Assembly (NCBI RefSeq): GCF_014643595.1
Contig: NZ_BMJT01000001.1
Location: 1 to 64,000 of the forward strand
Source: Lysinibacillus alkalisoli
GTDB taxonomy: Bacteria; Bacillota; Bacilli; Bacillales_A; Planococcaceae
Direction: 5' to 3'
DNA length: 64,000 bases
Both the position numbers and the translations under genes were made by a program. Within the stretch, counting starts at the first letter, position 1. Every line of letters begins with the position of its first letter. Below the pieces are notes generated by a model. That model had not been told where the DNA came from. It did no database searches and worked only from the letters and a program-made list of their open reading frames with translations. Positions 9,050 to 17,971 of the stretch are shown here, piece by piece.

Positions 9050-10915
9050 TTACGTTAATGATTGATTGAACCAACGTGCCGCCTCTTTATAATCTTGTGT
9101 GACACCCTCTCCCTTTTTATATAACATCCCTAATTGATATTGTGCTTTCTTATGATTTTGTGCAGCAGCCAAACGATAATATTTAATCGCTTGTTTTATA
9201 TTTTTAGAGAAGCCTTCTCCCCTATAATACATTTGTGCTAATTGATATTGTGCTTTGGCATGTCCTTTTGTTGCGGCAAATTCAATCCACGGTGCCGCTT
9301 TTTGATAATCTTGTGCTACACCTATTCCCTTATCATATAAGTTCCCATATTGGTAAGCACCCTCTACATGACCTGCGCGTGCCGCTAGTTGCAAATAGTG
9401 ATGCGCTTCTTCAAACTGCTGTTGTTGTAATGTGAATAAACCATAAGCAACGTAAGCGTCGGGTTGTTGCTGTTGTAACGCTTTTTTTAGCCACTGCTCG
9501 GCTTTGGTGAGTTGCCCTTGTTGTTGGTATTGTTGAGCTAGCATGATTTGTGCATCGGCATTGCCTTTTGTCGCTGCTTGCTCTAAGAGCGGTTGTGCTT
9601 TCTCTATTTGTGCTAAGTGTATGTAAAGCCTAGCAAGCTCATACATTGCAGGCGCATGCCCTTTTTCACAAGCCCACTGTAACCATTGTAACGCTTGGTC
9701 ATGCTCTTGTTGTTGGGCATAGAGCATACCTAATGTATATTGTGCGTTCATATGGTCATCAGAAGCGGCTAACTTTAACCATTTCATGCACTCTTGTAAG
9801 TCTTGTTTGACACCTAAACCTGCTTGATAGAGTAAAGCAAGTTGGAATTGTGCATTTATATGGTCTTGTAATGCCGCTAATTGAAACCAGTATGCCGCCT
9901 TGCCAAAGTTTTGCTCAATACCTTGCCCTTTACGATATAAAAAACCTAAATTATACTGAGCGCTGGCATCATTAGCTTGTGCTGCTTGCAGAAAATAAGC
10001 GACGGCTTGTTTATCGTCTTGTGTGACACCATTGCCATTATAATACATAAAACCTAAATTATTCATAGCGTTTGTATTACCTTTAGCCGCTGCTTGTGTA
10101 AACCATTTGGCAGCTTTAACATAGTCGACTTCTCTGCCAAGCCCTTGATTGTATAACACACCAATATGATACATGGCATTATCATTACCTTTAGCCGCTG
10201 CTCGTTTATAATACGACATCGCTTTATTGTAATCGGTTTCTAATTGCGTGCCAACATGATACAGTAAGCCTAAACTAAATAAAGCATTGGCATCTTCTTG
10301 CTCTGCAGCTAATTTATAATACTGTATGGCTTTAGCTAAGTCTCTTTTTACACCATGTCCTGTTTCATATAAGACGCCAAGGTTATATTGCGCACTCGCA
10401 TGTCCATGATTAGCCGCCTGTGCAAACCATTGTGCAGCTTGTGTATGGTCTTCTTCTGATGATAAATCAAAGGGATTTAATGGTGTTACTTCTTGCATGT
10501 AGTGCTCTTGTGGCACTGGTAGTTGCTCAACCCTCGCCAAAAACCATTCAACAATGTCTGCCAAGTAGTCGACAACAATTCGTGCTGTTTTAGCTGTGAC
10601 AACGTCATTACTTTGTTGACGTGTCATTTTATAAACCAAATTCATTAATAAGTGAATGCGCCTCGGTTGGATTTTAGCAATGAATGGTTTGGATGTGAGT
10701 AGTGTTCGAGTGGGGCTTGTCACTTCCTTTACGTTCATTTCCTGACAATAGGAAGCTTTTACTAAGTCGTGAATAACAACTTGTGCACTTTGTAAAGCAA
10801 CACGTGGGTTGGCGTTAGCATTTTCATAAGCGAGTTGTAGCTGATTAGCAATAGGGTGTAGTTCTATTTTTTTTAGTTGCAAACATTGATCTAACATCAT
10901 TTTTTGACTGATCAT
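9050..10915 (-). CDS. Sel1-repeat (SLR) protein
   Basis: 621 residues from the ATG at 10915. That ATG sits behind GGGAGG; the longer reading would start inside this Shine-Dalgarno. Residues about 1-120 are a helical N-terminal region without repeats. About 12 Sel1-like repeats of roughly 36 residues then run to the C-terminus (consensus AxWFxxAAxxGHxxAQYxLGxLYxxGxGVxxD). No signal peptide or membrane helix is seen, so it is probably cytoplasmic. Sel1 repeats form superhelices that hold protein complexes together; the partners are unknown. It is divergent from the busR-like gene with about 170 bp between. Gln-rich, more degenerate repeats lie in the middle (about 400-490). Confidence 0.88.
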   Translation of the reverse strand: MISQKMMLDQCLQLKKIELHPIANQLQLAYENANANPRVALQSAQVVIHDLVKASYCQEMNVKEVTSPTRTLLTSKPFIAKIQPRRIHLLMNLVYKMTRQQSNDVVTAKTARIVVDYLADIVEWFLARVEQLPVPQEHYMQEVTPLNPFDLSSEEDHTQAAQWFAQAANHGHASAQYNLGVLYETGHGVKRDLAKAIQYYKLAAEQEDANALFSLGLLYHVGTQLETDYNKAMSYYKRAAAKGNDNAMYHIGVLYNQGLGREVDYVKAAKWFTQAAAKGNTNAMNNLGFMYYNGNGVTQDDKQAVAYFLQAAQANDASAQYNLGFLYRKGQGIEQNFGKAAYWFQLAALQDHINAQFQLALLYQAGLGVKQDLQECMKWLKLAASDDHMNAQYTLGMLYAQQQEHDQALQWLQWACEKGHAPAMYELARLYIHLAQIEKAQPLLEQAATKGNADAQIMLAQQYQQQGQLTKAEQWLKKALQQQQPDAYVAYGLFTLQQQQFEEAHHYLQLAARAGHVEGAYQYGNLYDKGIGVAQDYQKAAPWIEFAATKGHAKAQYQLAQMYYRGEGFSKNIKQAIKYYRLAAAQNHKKAQYQLGMLYKKGEGVTQDYKEAARWFNQSLT

Positions 10916-11089
10916 GATTGTTCCTCCCTTCAAATTTGAAAATTATATGAAAAAAATAAACACTTATCTCATTTATCGTCAAAAATATAAGATATTTTAA
11001 GTAATAAAGGAAATACTGACAGTGGCTAAATACATAAAACATTATATAATATGAAATATTATTGAGTAATTTTGAAAGAAGGGAATACC

Positions 11090-11728
11090 ATGGCAAACAT
11101 GAAAAAAACATTGCCGATTCGTCAACCTAAGTATCAAAAAATAGCGGCAGACATCGCAAGCAAAATTGTAGCTGGTCATTATGTTGTTGGTGAGAAAATT
11201 TATGCTCGTTCTTCTTTAGCGAGCCAATATGGTGTTTCTGCTGAGACAGCAAGGCGAGCAGTTGCTGTATTGCAAGATTTAGATATTGTAGTTGCTACTA
11301 AAGGCAGTGGCGTTATGATCACATCTTTTGAAAAAGCTGCTCAATTTGTACACAGTTATGAGGATGTGCAGTCTGTCCAAGAGATGCAAAATGATTTGTT
11401 AAATAGTTTAGCAAGACAACGCGAAGAATTATTAGCGTTTGAAGATACGATGACTCAATTAATTGAAAGAACAGAGAGATTTCGTTCTATCAATCCATTT
11501 GTACCATTTCAAATAGCCATTACAAATGAAACACCTTATATTGATGAGAGTTTACAAACGATGAATTTTTGGCAAAATACAGAAGCTACCATTGTAGGCA
11601 TTAAAAGTAGTGATGGTTTATTACTTTCTCCAGGGCCGTATGCTACTTTTAAAGAAGGCGATATGATTTATTTTATTGGTAATGAGACCTGTTATGAGCG
11701 TGTAAAAAACTTTTTATATAAAAATTAA
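11090..11728 (+). CDS. busR: BusR-like GntR regulator with C-terminal RCK_C/TrkA_C domain
   Basis: 212 residues from the ATG at 11090, behind AGAAGGG. The N-terminal GntR winged helix (about 10-80) contains SSLASQYGVSAETARRAVAVLQDLDIV. A helical linker follows (90-130). The C-terminal RCK_C domain (about 135-210) has TEATIVGIKSSDGLLLSPGPYATFKEGDMIYFIG. The same architecture defines BusR of lactococci and streptococci, which represses a glycine-betaine transporter when c-di-AMP binds the RCK_C domain. Here the gene sits immediately upstream of opuAA-AB-AC, the same pairing, so a c-di-AMP-controlled repressor of osmolyte uptake is a well-supported inference. Confidence 0.85.
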   Translation: MANMKKTLPIRQPKYQKIAADIASKIVAGHYVVGEKIYARSSLASQYGVSAETARRAVAVLQDLDIVVATKGSGVMITSFEKAAQFVHSYEDVQSVQEMQNDLLNSLARQREELLAFEDTMTQLIERTERFRSINPFVPFQIAITNETPYIDESLQTMNFWQNTEATIVGIKSSDGLLLSPGPYATFKEGDMIYFIGNETCYERVKNFLYKN

Positions 11729-11731
11729 TGT

Positions 11732-11773
11732 AACCCCTTACTCCCTTGCTATATCTAGGAGTACAGGGGTTTT
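11732..11773 (+). terminator. terminator between busR and opuAA
   Basis: AACCCCT-TACTCC pairs with GGAGTA-C-AGGGGTT (one bulged C) and is followed by T residues. It separates busR from the opu promoter, so the transporter has its own promoter. Confidence 0.8.
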
Positions 11774-11800
11774 AATGTGCTAAAAATAGGGAATATAAAA

Positions 11801-11843
11801 TTGACATAAGTAACAACCTTTTGTTAATGTTAAGTTGTTACTT
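11801..11843 (+). promoter_or_regulatory. opuAA promoter with overlapping inverted repeat (candidate BusR operator)
   Basis: A consensus -35 TTGACA (11801-11806) is overlapped by a perfect 10-bp inverted repeat, AAGTAACAAC (11808-11817) and GTTGTTACTT (11834-11843), with a 16-bp spacer. A weak -10 (TAATGT, 11825-11830) lies inside the spacer. Two half-sites at a fixed distance on the promoter of a betaine transporter fit the bipartite sites of BusR proteins. Bound repressor would block RNA polymerase. Confidence 0.65.
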
Positions 11844-11886
11844 TTGTTTGAGAGAGAGAAGAGCAAAAGAAGAGGGAGTGTCGCTT

Positions 11887-13074
11887 TTGGAAAAAATAAA
11901 AGTAGAAAATGTGTCCAAAATATTTGGGCGGAATATAAAAGAAGCCTCGCGTTTAGTGAGCGAGCAACGCAGTAAAACAGATATTTTAAAAGAAACGGGC
12001 GCTACAGTAGGTGTTTACGATGCCAGTTTCACCGTTAATGAAGGTGAGATTTTCGTTATTATGGGTCTATCTGGCAGTGGTAAATCAACACTCGTACGTT
12101 TACTGAATCGTCTGATCGAGCCGACTAGCGGTAATATCTATATTGATGGCGCTAATATTGCCACAATGAATAAAGAGCAGTTGCGTAAAGTGCGACGCGA
12201 AAAAATGAGCATGGTTTTTCAGAACTTTGGCTTATTCCCACATCGTACGTTACTTCAAAATACGGAATATGGACTTGAAATACGTAAGAAAGACAAAGAA
12301 ACACGCCGTAAAAAAGCAGAGCAAGCGTTAGAGAACGCAGGCCTACTTGCTTATAAAGACCAATATCCAAATCAATTATCAGGCGGTATGCAACAACGTG
12401 TAGGTTTAGCACGTGCCTTAGCTAACGACCCAGAGATTTTGTTAATGGATGAAGCATTCTCCGCTTTAGACCCCTTAATCCGAAAAGAAATGCAAGATGA
12501 ACTCATTGAACTACAAGAAAATGTCCAAAAAACAATTGTTTTTATTACCCATGATTTGAATGAGGCACTTCGTATTGGTGACCGTATTGCCATTATGAAG
12601 GATGGGCAAATTATGCAGATTGGTACTGGTGAAGAGATTTTAACAAGCCCTGCCAATGATTATGTACGTAATTTCGTAGAAGATGTTGACCGTTCAAAAG
12701 TATTAACAGCGGAAAATATTATGGTGCGTCCTGTTACTATTAATATTGACCATGACGGACCTAAAGTAGCGCTACAACGTATGCGTGAAGAGGAAGTCAG
12801 CCTATTACTTGCGATTGATCGTCAGCGTAATTTAAAAGGTTATGTAACAGCAGATGATGCATTAAAAGCTGCTAAAGAGGGTAAGGCTAACCTCTCTGAA
12901 GTTTTACAGCAAGATATCAACACAGTTACACCAGAGACATTAATTCAAGATGTATTTAATGTGATTTATGATTCACCTACACCTGTTGCAGTTGTGAAAG
13001 ACAAACGTTTATTAGGTGTCATTATTCGTGGTGTTGTAATTGAAGCGCTAGCGAAGAATGAGGAGGTGGAATGA
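11887..13074 (+). CDS. opuAA: glycine betaine/proline ABC transporter ATP-binding protein
   Basis: ATPase of an OpuA-type osmoprotectant importer. Walker [11 protein letters not shown]-loop FQNFGLF, signature LSGGMQQR, Walker [14 protein letters not shown] and the switch His in FITHD all lie in residues 45-240. Two CBS domains follow (about 270-395), which in this family sense ionic strength. I start at TTG 11887 ([14 protein letters not shown]), about ten bases behind GAGGG; GTG 11878 is an alternative. The farther upstream reading overlaps the promoter repeat and is unlikely. The gene overlaps opuAB by 4 bp. Confidence 0.93.
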   Translation: MEKIKVENVSKIFGRNIKEASRLVSEQRSKTDILKETGATVGVYDASFTVNEGEIFVIMGLSGSGKSTLVRLLNRLIEPTSGNIYIDGANIATMNKEQLRKVRREKMSMVFQNFGLFPHRTLLQNTEYGLEIRKKDKETRRKKAEQALENAGLLAYKDQYPNQLSGGMQQRVGLARALANDPEILLMDEAFSALDPLIRKEMQDELIELQENVQKTIVFITHDLNEALRIGDRIAIMKDGQIMQIGTGEEILTSPANDYVRNFVEDVDRSKVLTAENIMVRPVTINIDHDGPKVALQRMREEEVSLLLAIDRQRNLKGYVTADDALKAAKEGKANLSEVLQQDINTVTPETLIQDVFNVIYDSPTPVAVVKDKRLLGVIIRGVVIEALAKNEEVE

Positions 13075-13925
13075 TGGATTCGATCTTAGATAAGATGAAT
13101 AAAATCCCATTAGCAGAATGGGTGGATGACGCTATGTCATGGTTGACTACGACATTCCGCACAAGTTTTACCTTTATTAAAGACAACGGGAAAGCCGTGA
13201 TGGAGCAAACGGCTGATTGGTTAAAAGATGTGCCAGCTATTGTCTTTATTATTGCCCTTGTTTTATTAGCCTTTTTTATTACAGGTAAAAAGTTTGGGCT
13301 TTCCATCTTTACTTTACTCGGCTTGTTATTAGTATATAACCAAGGATTATGGCCACAATTGATGGATACTTTTAACCTTGTTATTTATGCAAGTTTACTA
13401 TCTGTCATTATAGGTGTCCCAACGGGTATTTTAATGGCTAAGAGTGATACTGCAGAAAAAATTATAAAACCTATATTAGACTTTATGCAGACAATGCCTG
13501 CCTTTGTTTACTTGATCCCAGCAGTAGCGTTCTTTGGTATTGGCTTAGTACCAGGGGTATTTGCCTCGATTATCTTTGCCTTACCACCTACAGTACGTAT
13601 GACAAATCTCGGTATTAGACAAGTGCCAAAGGAGTTAGTAGAAGCAACCGATTCTTTTGGTAGTACAGCTTCTCAAAAACTATTTAAAGTGGAATTACCA
13701 TTAGCTAAATCAACGATAATGGCAGGTATTAACCAAACCGTAATGCTAGCTCTTTCTATGGTAGTAATTGCTTCCATGATTGGTGCAGATGGTCTTGGTC
13801 GAAATGTTGTATCAGCATTACAACGTTCACAAGCGGGAGCAGGCTTTGTTGCAGGGATCTCGTTAGTAATTTTAGCGATTATTTTAGACCGCTTGACACA
13901 AAGTTTAAATAAACAGAAGAAATAA
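13071..13925 (+). CDS. opuAB: glycine betaine/proline ABC transporter permease
   Basis: 284 residues (or 283 from the second ATG at 13074). About seven hydrophobic segments and the EAA-type loop ([29 protein letters not shown]) identify a ProW/OpuAB permease. The N-terminal 60 residues form an amphipathic cytoplasmic stretch before the first helix. AGGAGGTGG stands directly before the start. The start overlaps the opuAA stop, so the subunits are co-translated. It pairs with OpuAA and with one or both of the downstream binding lipoproteins. Confidence 0.93.
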   Translation: MMDSILDKMNKIPLAEWVDDAMSWLTTTFRTSFTFIKDNGKAVMEQTADWLKDVPAIVFIIALVLLAFFITGKKFGLSIFTLLGLLLVYNQGLWPQLMDTFNLVIYASLLSVIIGVPTGILMAKSDTAEKIIKPILDFMQTMPAFVYLIPAVAFFGIGLVPGVFASIIFALPPTVRMTNLGIRQVPKELVEATDSFGSTASQKLFKVELPLAKSTIMAGINQTVMLALSMVVIASMIGADGLGRNVVSALQRSQAGAGFVAGISLVILAIILDRLTQSLNKQKK

Positions 13926-13940
13926 GAGGGGATGACCGTA

Positions 13941-14843
13941 ATGAAAATGAATAAGAAATTTACACTAGCAAGTATGACAATGGCAGCAGCATTAGCACTA
14001 GCAGCATGTGGTGGCGATGATAAAGCTGACGATAATAAAAAAACAGATGACAGTAAAGGTAGTAGCGACAATAAAGAGATTAACTTAGCCTATGTGGAGT
14101 GGGATACAGAGATTGCTTCAACAAACGTAGTTGGTGCAGTGCTTGAAGATTTAGGCTATAAAGTAGAATTAACGCCTTTAGATAATGCCGTAATGTGGGA
14201 AGCTGTAGCAAATGGTGAGGCAGATGCTATGGTAGCAGCTTGGTTACCACACACACATGAAGCCCAATATGAGAAATATAAAGATGATATGGTTGAAGTG
14301 GGCGAGAACTTAAAAGGAGCTAAAATTGGTCTTGTAGTACCTGAATACATGGCTGTTAACTCGATTGCAGACTTAAAAGATGAGGCGAACAAAACAATTA
14401 CAGGTATTGAGCCAGGTGCAGGTGTAGTAGGCGCAGCCGAAAAAGCCGTTGAAGAATATGACAACTTAAATGGCTGGACGGTTCAAACATCCTCTTCAGG
14501 TGCGATGACAGTAGCATTAGAACAAGCGATTGAAAACGAGGAAGATGTAATCGTAACAGGCTGGTCACCACACTGGAAGTTCGCGAAATTTGACTTAAAA
14601 TATTTAGAAGATCCAGAGAGTGTATTTGGTAGTGAAGAGACCATCAATACATTTGCACGTAAAGATTTAGAAAAAGATATGCCTGATGCGTACAAAGTAT
14701 TAGAAGCATTCCACTGGACGTCAGATGACTTAGAAGAAGTTATGTTAGCAGTAGCTGATGGGAAAGACCCTAAAGAAGCTGCAAAAGACTGGATTGAAGC
14801 AAACCAAGATAAAGTTGACGAATGGACAAAAGACGTGAAGTAA
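13941..14843 (+). CDS. opuAC: glycine betaine-binding lipoprotein
   Basis: 300 residues. The lipoprotein signal ends at LALAAC, so the protein is anchored at the outer face of the membrane. The body is the OpuAC/ProX fold, with the Trp-containing osmolyte box residues visible in YVEWDTEIAST, NAVMWEAVANGEADAMVAAWLP and VTGWSPHWKF. The ATG at 13941 is chosen because AGAGGGG ends nine bases before it; the ATG at 13932 would leave no spacing. It is the first of two tandem binding proteins in this operon, which are clearly paralogous and differ mostly in the linker and C-terminal region. Confidence 0.93.
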   Translation: MKMNKKFTLASMTMAAALALAACGGDDKADDNKKTDDSKGSSDNKEINLAYVEWDTEIASTNVVGAVLEDLGYKVELTPLDNAVMWEAVANGEADAMVAAWLPHTHEAQYEKYKDDMVEVGENLKGAKIGLVVPEYMAVNSIADLKDEANKTITGIEPGAGVVGAAEKAVEEYDNLNGWTVQTSSSGAMTVALEQAIENEEDVIVTGWSPHWKFAKFDLKYLEDPESVFGSEETINTFARKDLEKDMPDAYKVLEAFHWTSDDLEEVMLAVADGKDPKEAAKDWIEANQDKVDEWTKDVK

Positions 14844-14852
14844 ACATCTTAG

Positions 14853-14884
14853 AGGAGCAGAAGCCGATATGTCTTCTGCTCTTT
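14853..14884 (+). terminator. hairpin between the two binding-protein genes
   Basis: GAGCAGAAG (14855-14863) pairs with CTTCTGCTC (14873-14881), extended by two weaker pairs, then TTTA. The T-tract is short, so it may act as a partial terminator or RNA stabiliser that raises the level of the first binding protein over the second. Confidence 0.55.
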
Positions 14885-14907
14885 ATGATAAAGGAGCTAA
14901 AAAGAAT

Positions 14908-15780
14908 ATGAAAAAATGGTTGTTACCTTTATTTTTCACAGTAGTGCTTGTACTAAGTGCTTGTGGGGATAAGAAGGATGATAAAGAAGCAGAAAGCAAA
15001 ACAGATGAAGAAACTAATAAAGAACTTGAGTTAGTGTATGTAGAGTGGGATACAGAAGTAGCGTCTACAAACGTTATTGCAACAGTTTTAGAGGATATGG
15101 GCTACAAAGTAACAGTGACGCCTTTAGACAACGCTATTATGTGGGAGTCTATAGCAAGTGGCGAGACAGATGCCATGGTAGCAGGTTGGCTGCCAACGAT
15201 GCATGGGCCAAAAATGGATACGTATAAAGATGATGTGATGGATTTAGGACCTAATTTAGAAGGAACAAAAGTAGGGCTTGTTGTACCAGCCTATATGGAT
15301 GTAGATTCGATTGCGGATTTAAAAGATGAAGCAGGTAAAACGATTACTGGTATTGAACCAGGTGCTAATATGATGATGTTGACAGAGGCATTGAGTGACC
15401 AATATCCAAACCTAAAAGATTGGACAGTTATGCCATCTTCTTCAGGTGCAATGACAGCAGCATTAACACAAGCATATAATAATAAAGAAGATATTGTTGT
15501 CACAGGCTGGTCACCACACTGGAAATTCACAAAATACGACTTGAAATACTTGGATGATCCAGAAAATGTATATGGTGGCGACGAAGCTATCCATACAATA
15601 ACAAGATTACAATTAGATAAAGACCAACCAGAAGCTTTTAAAGTGCTAGATAATTTTTACTGGACACCAGAAGATATTGGGGAAGTAATGTTAGACATTG
15701 CTGATGGCATGGATGCAAAAGAAGCGGCTCGTAAATGGGTAGATGATAATGAAGATAAAGTAAAAGAGTGGACAAAATAG
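14908..15780 (+). CDS. second glycine betaine-type binding lipoprotein
   Basis: 290 residues from the ATG at 14908, behind AAAGGAGCT. The longer frame starts inside the preceding hairpin. Lipobox LSAC. It is a close paralog of the preceding OpuAC: it shares YVEWDTEVAST, NAIMWESIASGETDAMVAGWLP and VTGWSPHWKF, so the aromatic ligand box is kept. A different osmolyte preference (choline, proline betaine, carnitine) sharing one OpuAA-AB core is a reasonable inference. It ends the operon at a strong terminator. Confidence 0.9.
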   Translation: MKKWLLPLFFTVVLVLSACGDKKDDKEAESKTDEETNKELELVYVEWDTEVASTNVIATVLEDMGYKVTVTPLDNAIMWESIASGETDAMVAGWLPTMHGPKMDTYKDDVMDLGPNLEGTKVGLVVPAYMDVDSIADLKDEAGKTITGIEPGANMMMLTEALSDQYPNLKDWTVMPSSSGAMTAALTQAYNNKEDIVVTGWSPHWKFTKYDLKYLDDPENVYGGDEAIHTITRLQLDKDQPEAFKVLDNFYWTPEDIGEVMLDIADGMDAKEAARKWVDDNEDKVKEWTK

Positions 15781-15794
15781 CATAAAATAAATGG

Positions 15795-15833
15795 AAGGAC
15801 ATAAAATCGTATTATTCGATTTTATGTCTTTTT
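15795..15833 (+). terminator. terminator of the opu operon
   Basis: A 15-bp stem, 15795-15809 with 15817-15831 (one G-U), 7-nt loop, then TTTTT. Confidence 0.9.
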
Positions 15834-15899
15834 GTGTAAATTAATAGTATTCTATTAAAGTTTTAATTTTATAAAATAATAAAATTTTCAGAAATATTA

Positions 15900-15928
15900 T
15901 TGCAAACGTTATCATTTTTTTGTATGCT
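15900..15928 (+). promoter_or_regulatory. peptide-operon promoter with overlapping cre-like site
   Basis: TTGCAA (15900-15905) and TATGCT (15923-15928, preceded by TG) are spaced exactly 17 bp. The -35 is covered by TGCAAACGTTATCA (15901-15914), which matches the CcpA cre consensus TGWNANCGNTNWCA at all but one position. Carbon-catabolite repression of the peptide/5-oxoproline operon would be expected. Confidence 0.55.
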
Positions 15929-15958
15929 TTTAAAAAATGATTCAATAAATAAAACGTC

Positions 15959-15975
15959 GTTTCAATATATGGAAC
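15959..15975 (+). promoter_or_regulatory. candidate IclR-type operator
   Basis: GTTTCA-ATATA-TGGAAC is an inverted repeat with one mismatch and resembles the TTTC/GGAA palindromes bound by IclR-family repressors. It lies downstream of the predicted promoter and upstream of oppD. An IclR gene is third in this operon, so autoregulation is plausible. Confidence 0.4.
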
Positions 15976-16013
15976 GTAAAATGTGTAACATAAGGGAATT
16001 GAGGGGTGTTTGT

Positions 16014-16976
16014 ATGGCAACAGAAGTGTTGAAAGTTTCTGACCTAAAAGTAGGTTTCACAGAAGATAAAGTGGATGTGCCAATTGTAAATGGTGTGTCA
16101 TTTCAATTACAGCAAGGCGAGACGCTTGGCATTGTAGGAGAGTCAGGTTGTGGTAAGAGTATGACTTCTTTCTCTCTAATGGGCTTGTTACCAAGTGGTA
16201 TTCATTGGCAGGGTGGTGAGGTGTTATTAGATGGTAACCCCTTAAATGTGACATCTCAAAAAGAATGGCGCAAAATACGAGGTAAAAAAATAGCGATGAT
16301 TTTCCAAGAGCCCATGAGTTCATTAAACCCTGTGTATAAAATAGGGAATCAAATTATAGAAATGATTCGCAATCACGAAACAATTTCTAAAAAAGAAGCG
16401 AGAGTAAGAGCGATAGAAATGCTGACATTAGTAGGGATTCCTAGACCAGACAAAGTAGTGGATGAATACCCGCACCAATTATCAGGCGGGATGCGTCAAC
16501 GTGTCATGATTGCTATGGCTCTTTCTTGTAATCCAGAAATCCTTATTGCAGATGAACCTACCACAGCGTTAGATGTAACGATACAGGCACAAATTCTAGA
16601 GTTAATGAAAAGTATTCAAGCCAAAATGGATATGTCAATTGTATTAATTACACATGATTTAGGCGTTATTGCTGAAGTTTGTGATCGCGTTATCGTGATG
16701 TATGCAGGTGAGGTTGTAGAAGAAGCTTCTGTCGCTGACTTATTTGACCAACCAAAACATCCCTATACAAAAGGGTTACTTAATTCATTACCTAATATTA
16801 ATAACGAGAAAGAGCGCTTAGAGACAATTGAGGGTGTGGTACCAGCACCGGCAGATATGCCATCTGGCTGTCGCTTTTATGAGCGATGCCCAGCGGCACA
16901 TGAAAAATGCCTAGTGCAACCTGAGTTTATTGTTGTAGATAATCAAAAGGTAAAATGCTGGCTTTATCATCAGTGA
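16014..16976 (+). CDS. oppD: oligopeptide/dipeptide ABC transporter ATP-binding protein (OppD/DppD type)
   Basis: 320 residues from the ATG behind GAGGGGTG; the upstream extension reads through the promoter. Walker [10 protein letters not shown]-loop [10 protein letters not shown], signature LSGGMRQR, Walker [14 protein letters not shown] and the switch His in LITHDLG are all present. The C-terminal oligopeptide extension carries the Cys-rich [15 protein letters not shown] motif typical of these ATPases (Fe-S or metal site in the family). First gene of the operon that runs to pxpA at 27917. Confidence 0.93.
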   Translation: MATEVLKVSDLKVGFTEDKVDVPIVNGVSFQLQQGETLGIVGESGCGKSMTSFSLMGLLPSGIHWQGGEVLLDGNPLNVTSQKEWRKIRGKKIAMIFQEPMSSLNPVYKIGNQIIEMIRNHETISKKEARVRAIEMLTLVGIPRPDKVVDEYPHQLSGGMRQRVMIAMALSCNPEILIADEPTTALDVTIQAQILELMKSIQAKMDMSIVLITHDLGVIAEVCDRVIVMYAGEVVEEASVADLFDQPKHPYTKGLLNSLPNINNEKERLETIEGVVPAPADMPSGCRFYERCPAAHEKCLVQPEFIVVDNQKVKCWLYHQ

Positions 16977-16993
16977 GGTTAGGAGAGGTTGAA

Positions 16994-17971
16994 ATGACAA
17001 AACCATTGATAGAGGTTAAACATTTAAAAAAATATTATGAGACAGGCCATGGCAAAAATCATGTATTAAAAGCAGTGGATGATGTGTCTTTTCATGTGAA
17101 CAAAGGTGAGATTTTTGGCATCGTGGGTGAATCAGGTTGTGGTAAGTCAACAATGGGGAAATCATTGATTCGTTTAATCGAACCAACTGCAGGAGAAGTG
17201 TGGCTAGAAGGTGAAGATATTGCACAGCTACCTGCGAAACAAATGAGACAAAAACGGCAAGATATGCAAATTGTATTCCAAGACCCATTTGCGTCATTAA
17301 ATCCAAGGATGAAAGTTTTCAATATTATTGAGGAGCCCTTAATTAACTTTAATACAGGTACGAAACAAAGTCGTAAAGAACGTGTGTACGAAGTGGCCAA
17401 ACAAGTAGGCTTAACAGAAAAGCAGTTGGAGCGTTATCCTCATGAGTTTTCGGGTGGTCAACGTCAACGTATTGGGATTGCCAGAGCGTTAGTATCAAAT
17501 CCTAAATTAATTATTGCAGATGAGCCAGTATCAGCTCTCGATGTGTCTATTCAATCCCAAGTATTAAATATTATGAAGGATTTGAATGAGAGATTTGATT
17601 TGACTTTTATCTTTATTTCACATGATTTAAATGTTGTCCATCACTTTTGTGACCGCATAGGTGTAATGTATTTAGGTAAATTAGTCGAGGTAGCAGATAA
17701 ACATGAGTTATTCACTAATCCTAAACACCCTTACACTCAAGCTTTGTTGTCAGCTTTGCCAAAATCACATCCCAATGAAAGTAAACAACGTACTATTTTA
17801 CATGGCGATGTTCCAAGTCCAACAAACCCACCTTCAGGTTGTACTTTCCACACACGTTGCCCAAATGTTATGGCAATTTGTAAAACGCACAGCCCACAGC
17901 TACAAATGCATGAACCAGAACATCAAGTGTCATGTTTACTATACGAAGAAGAGGTCGTGGTGCATAAGTGA
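16994..17971 (+). CDS. oppF: oligopeptide/dipeptide ABC transporter ATP-binding protein (OppF/DppF type)
   Basis: 325 residues from the ATG at 16994 behind AGGAGAGG. Walker [22 protein letters not shown], signature FSGGQRQR, Walker B LIIADEPVSALD, and the C-terminal GCTFHTRCPNVMAIC motif. It partners OppD to energise the OppB/OppC channel. The gene ends four bases into the iclR start (GTGA), so the regulator is translationally coupled to the transporter ATPase. Confidence 0.93.
   Translation: MTKPLIEVKHLKKYYETGHGKNHVLKAVDDVSFHVNKGEIFGIVGESGCGKSTMGKSLIRLIEPTAGEVWLEGEDIAQLPAKQMRQKRQDMQIVFQDPFASLNPRMKVFNIIEEPLINFNTGTKQSRKERVYEVAKQVGLTEKQLERYPHEFSGGQRQRIGIARALVSNPKLIIADEPVSALDVSIQSQVLNIMKDLNERFDLTFIFISHDLNVVHHFCDRIGVMYLGKLVEVADKHELFTNPKHPYTQALLSALPKSHPNESKQRTILHGDVPSPTNPPSGCTFHTRCPNVMAICKTHSPQLQMHEPEHQVSCLLYEEEVVVHK

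Noticed and set aside
12152-12412. Minus-strand open frame inside opuAA, and similar frames in other large genes
   Set aside because: They lie antisense to well-recognised coding regions, lack ribosome-binding sites and show no family features.
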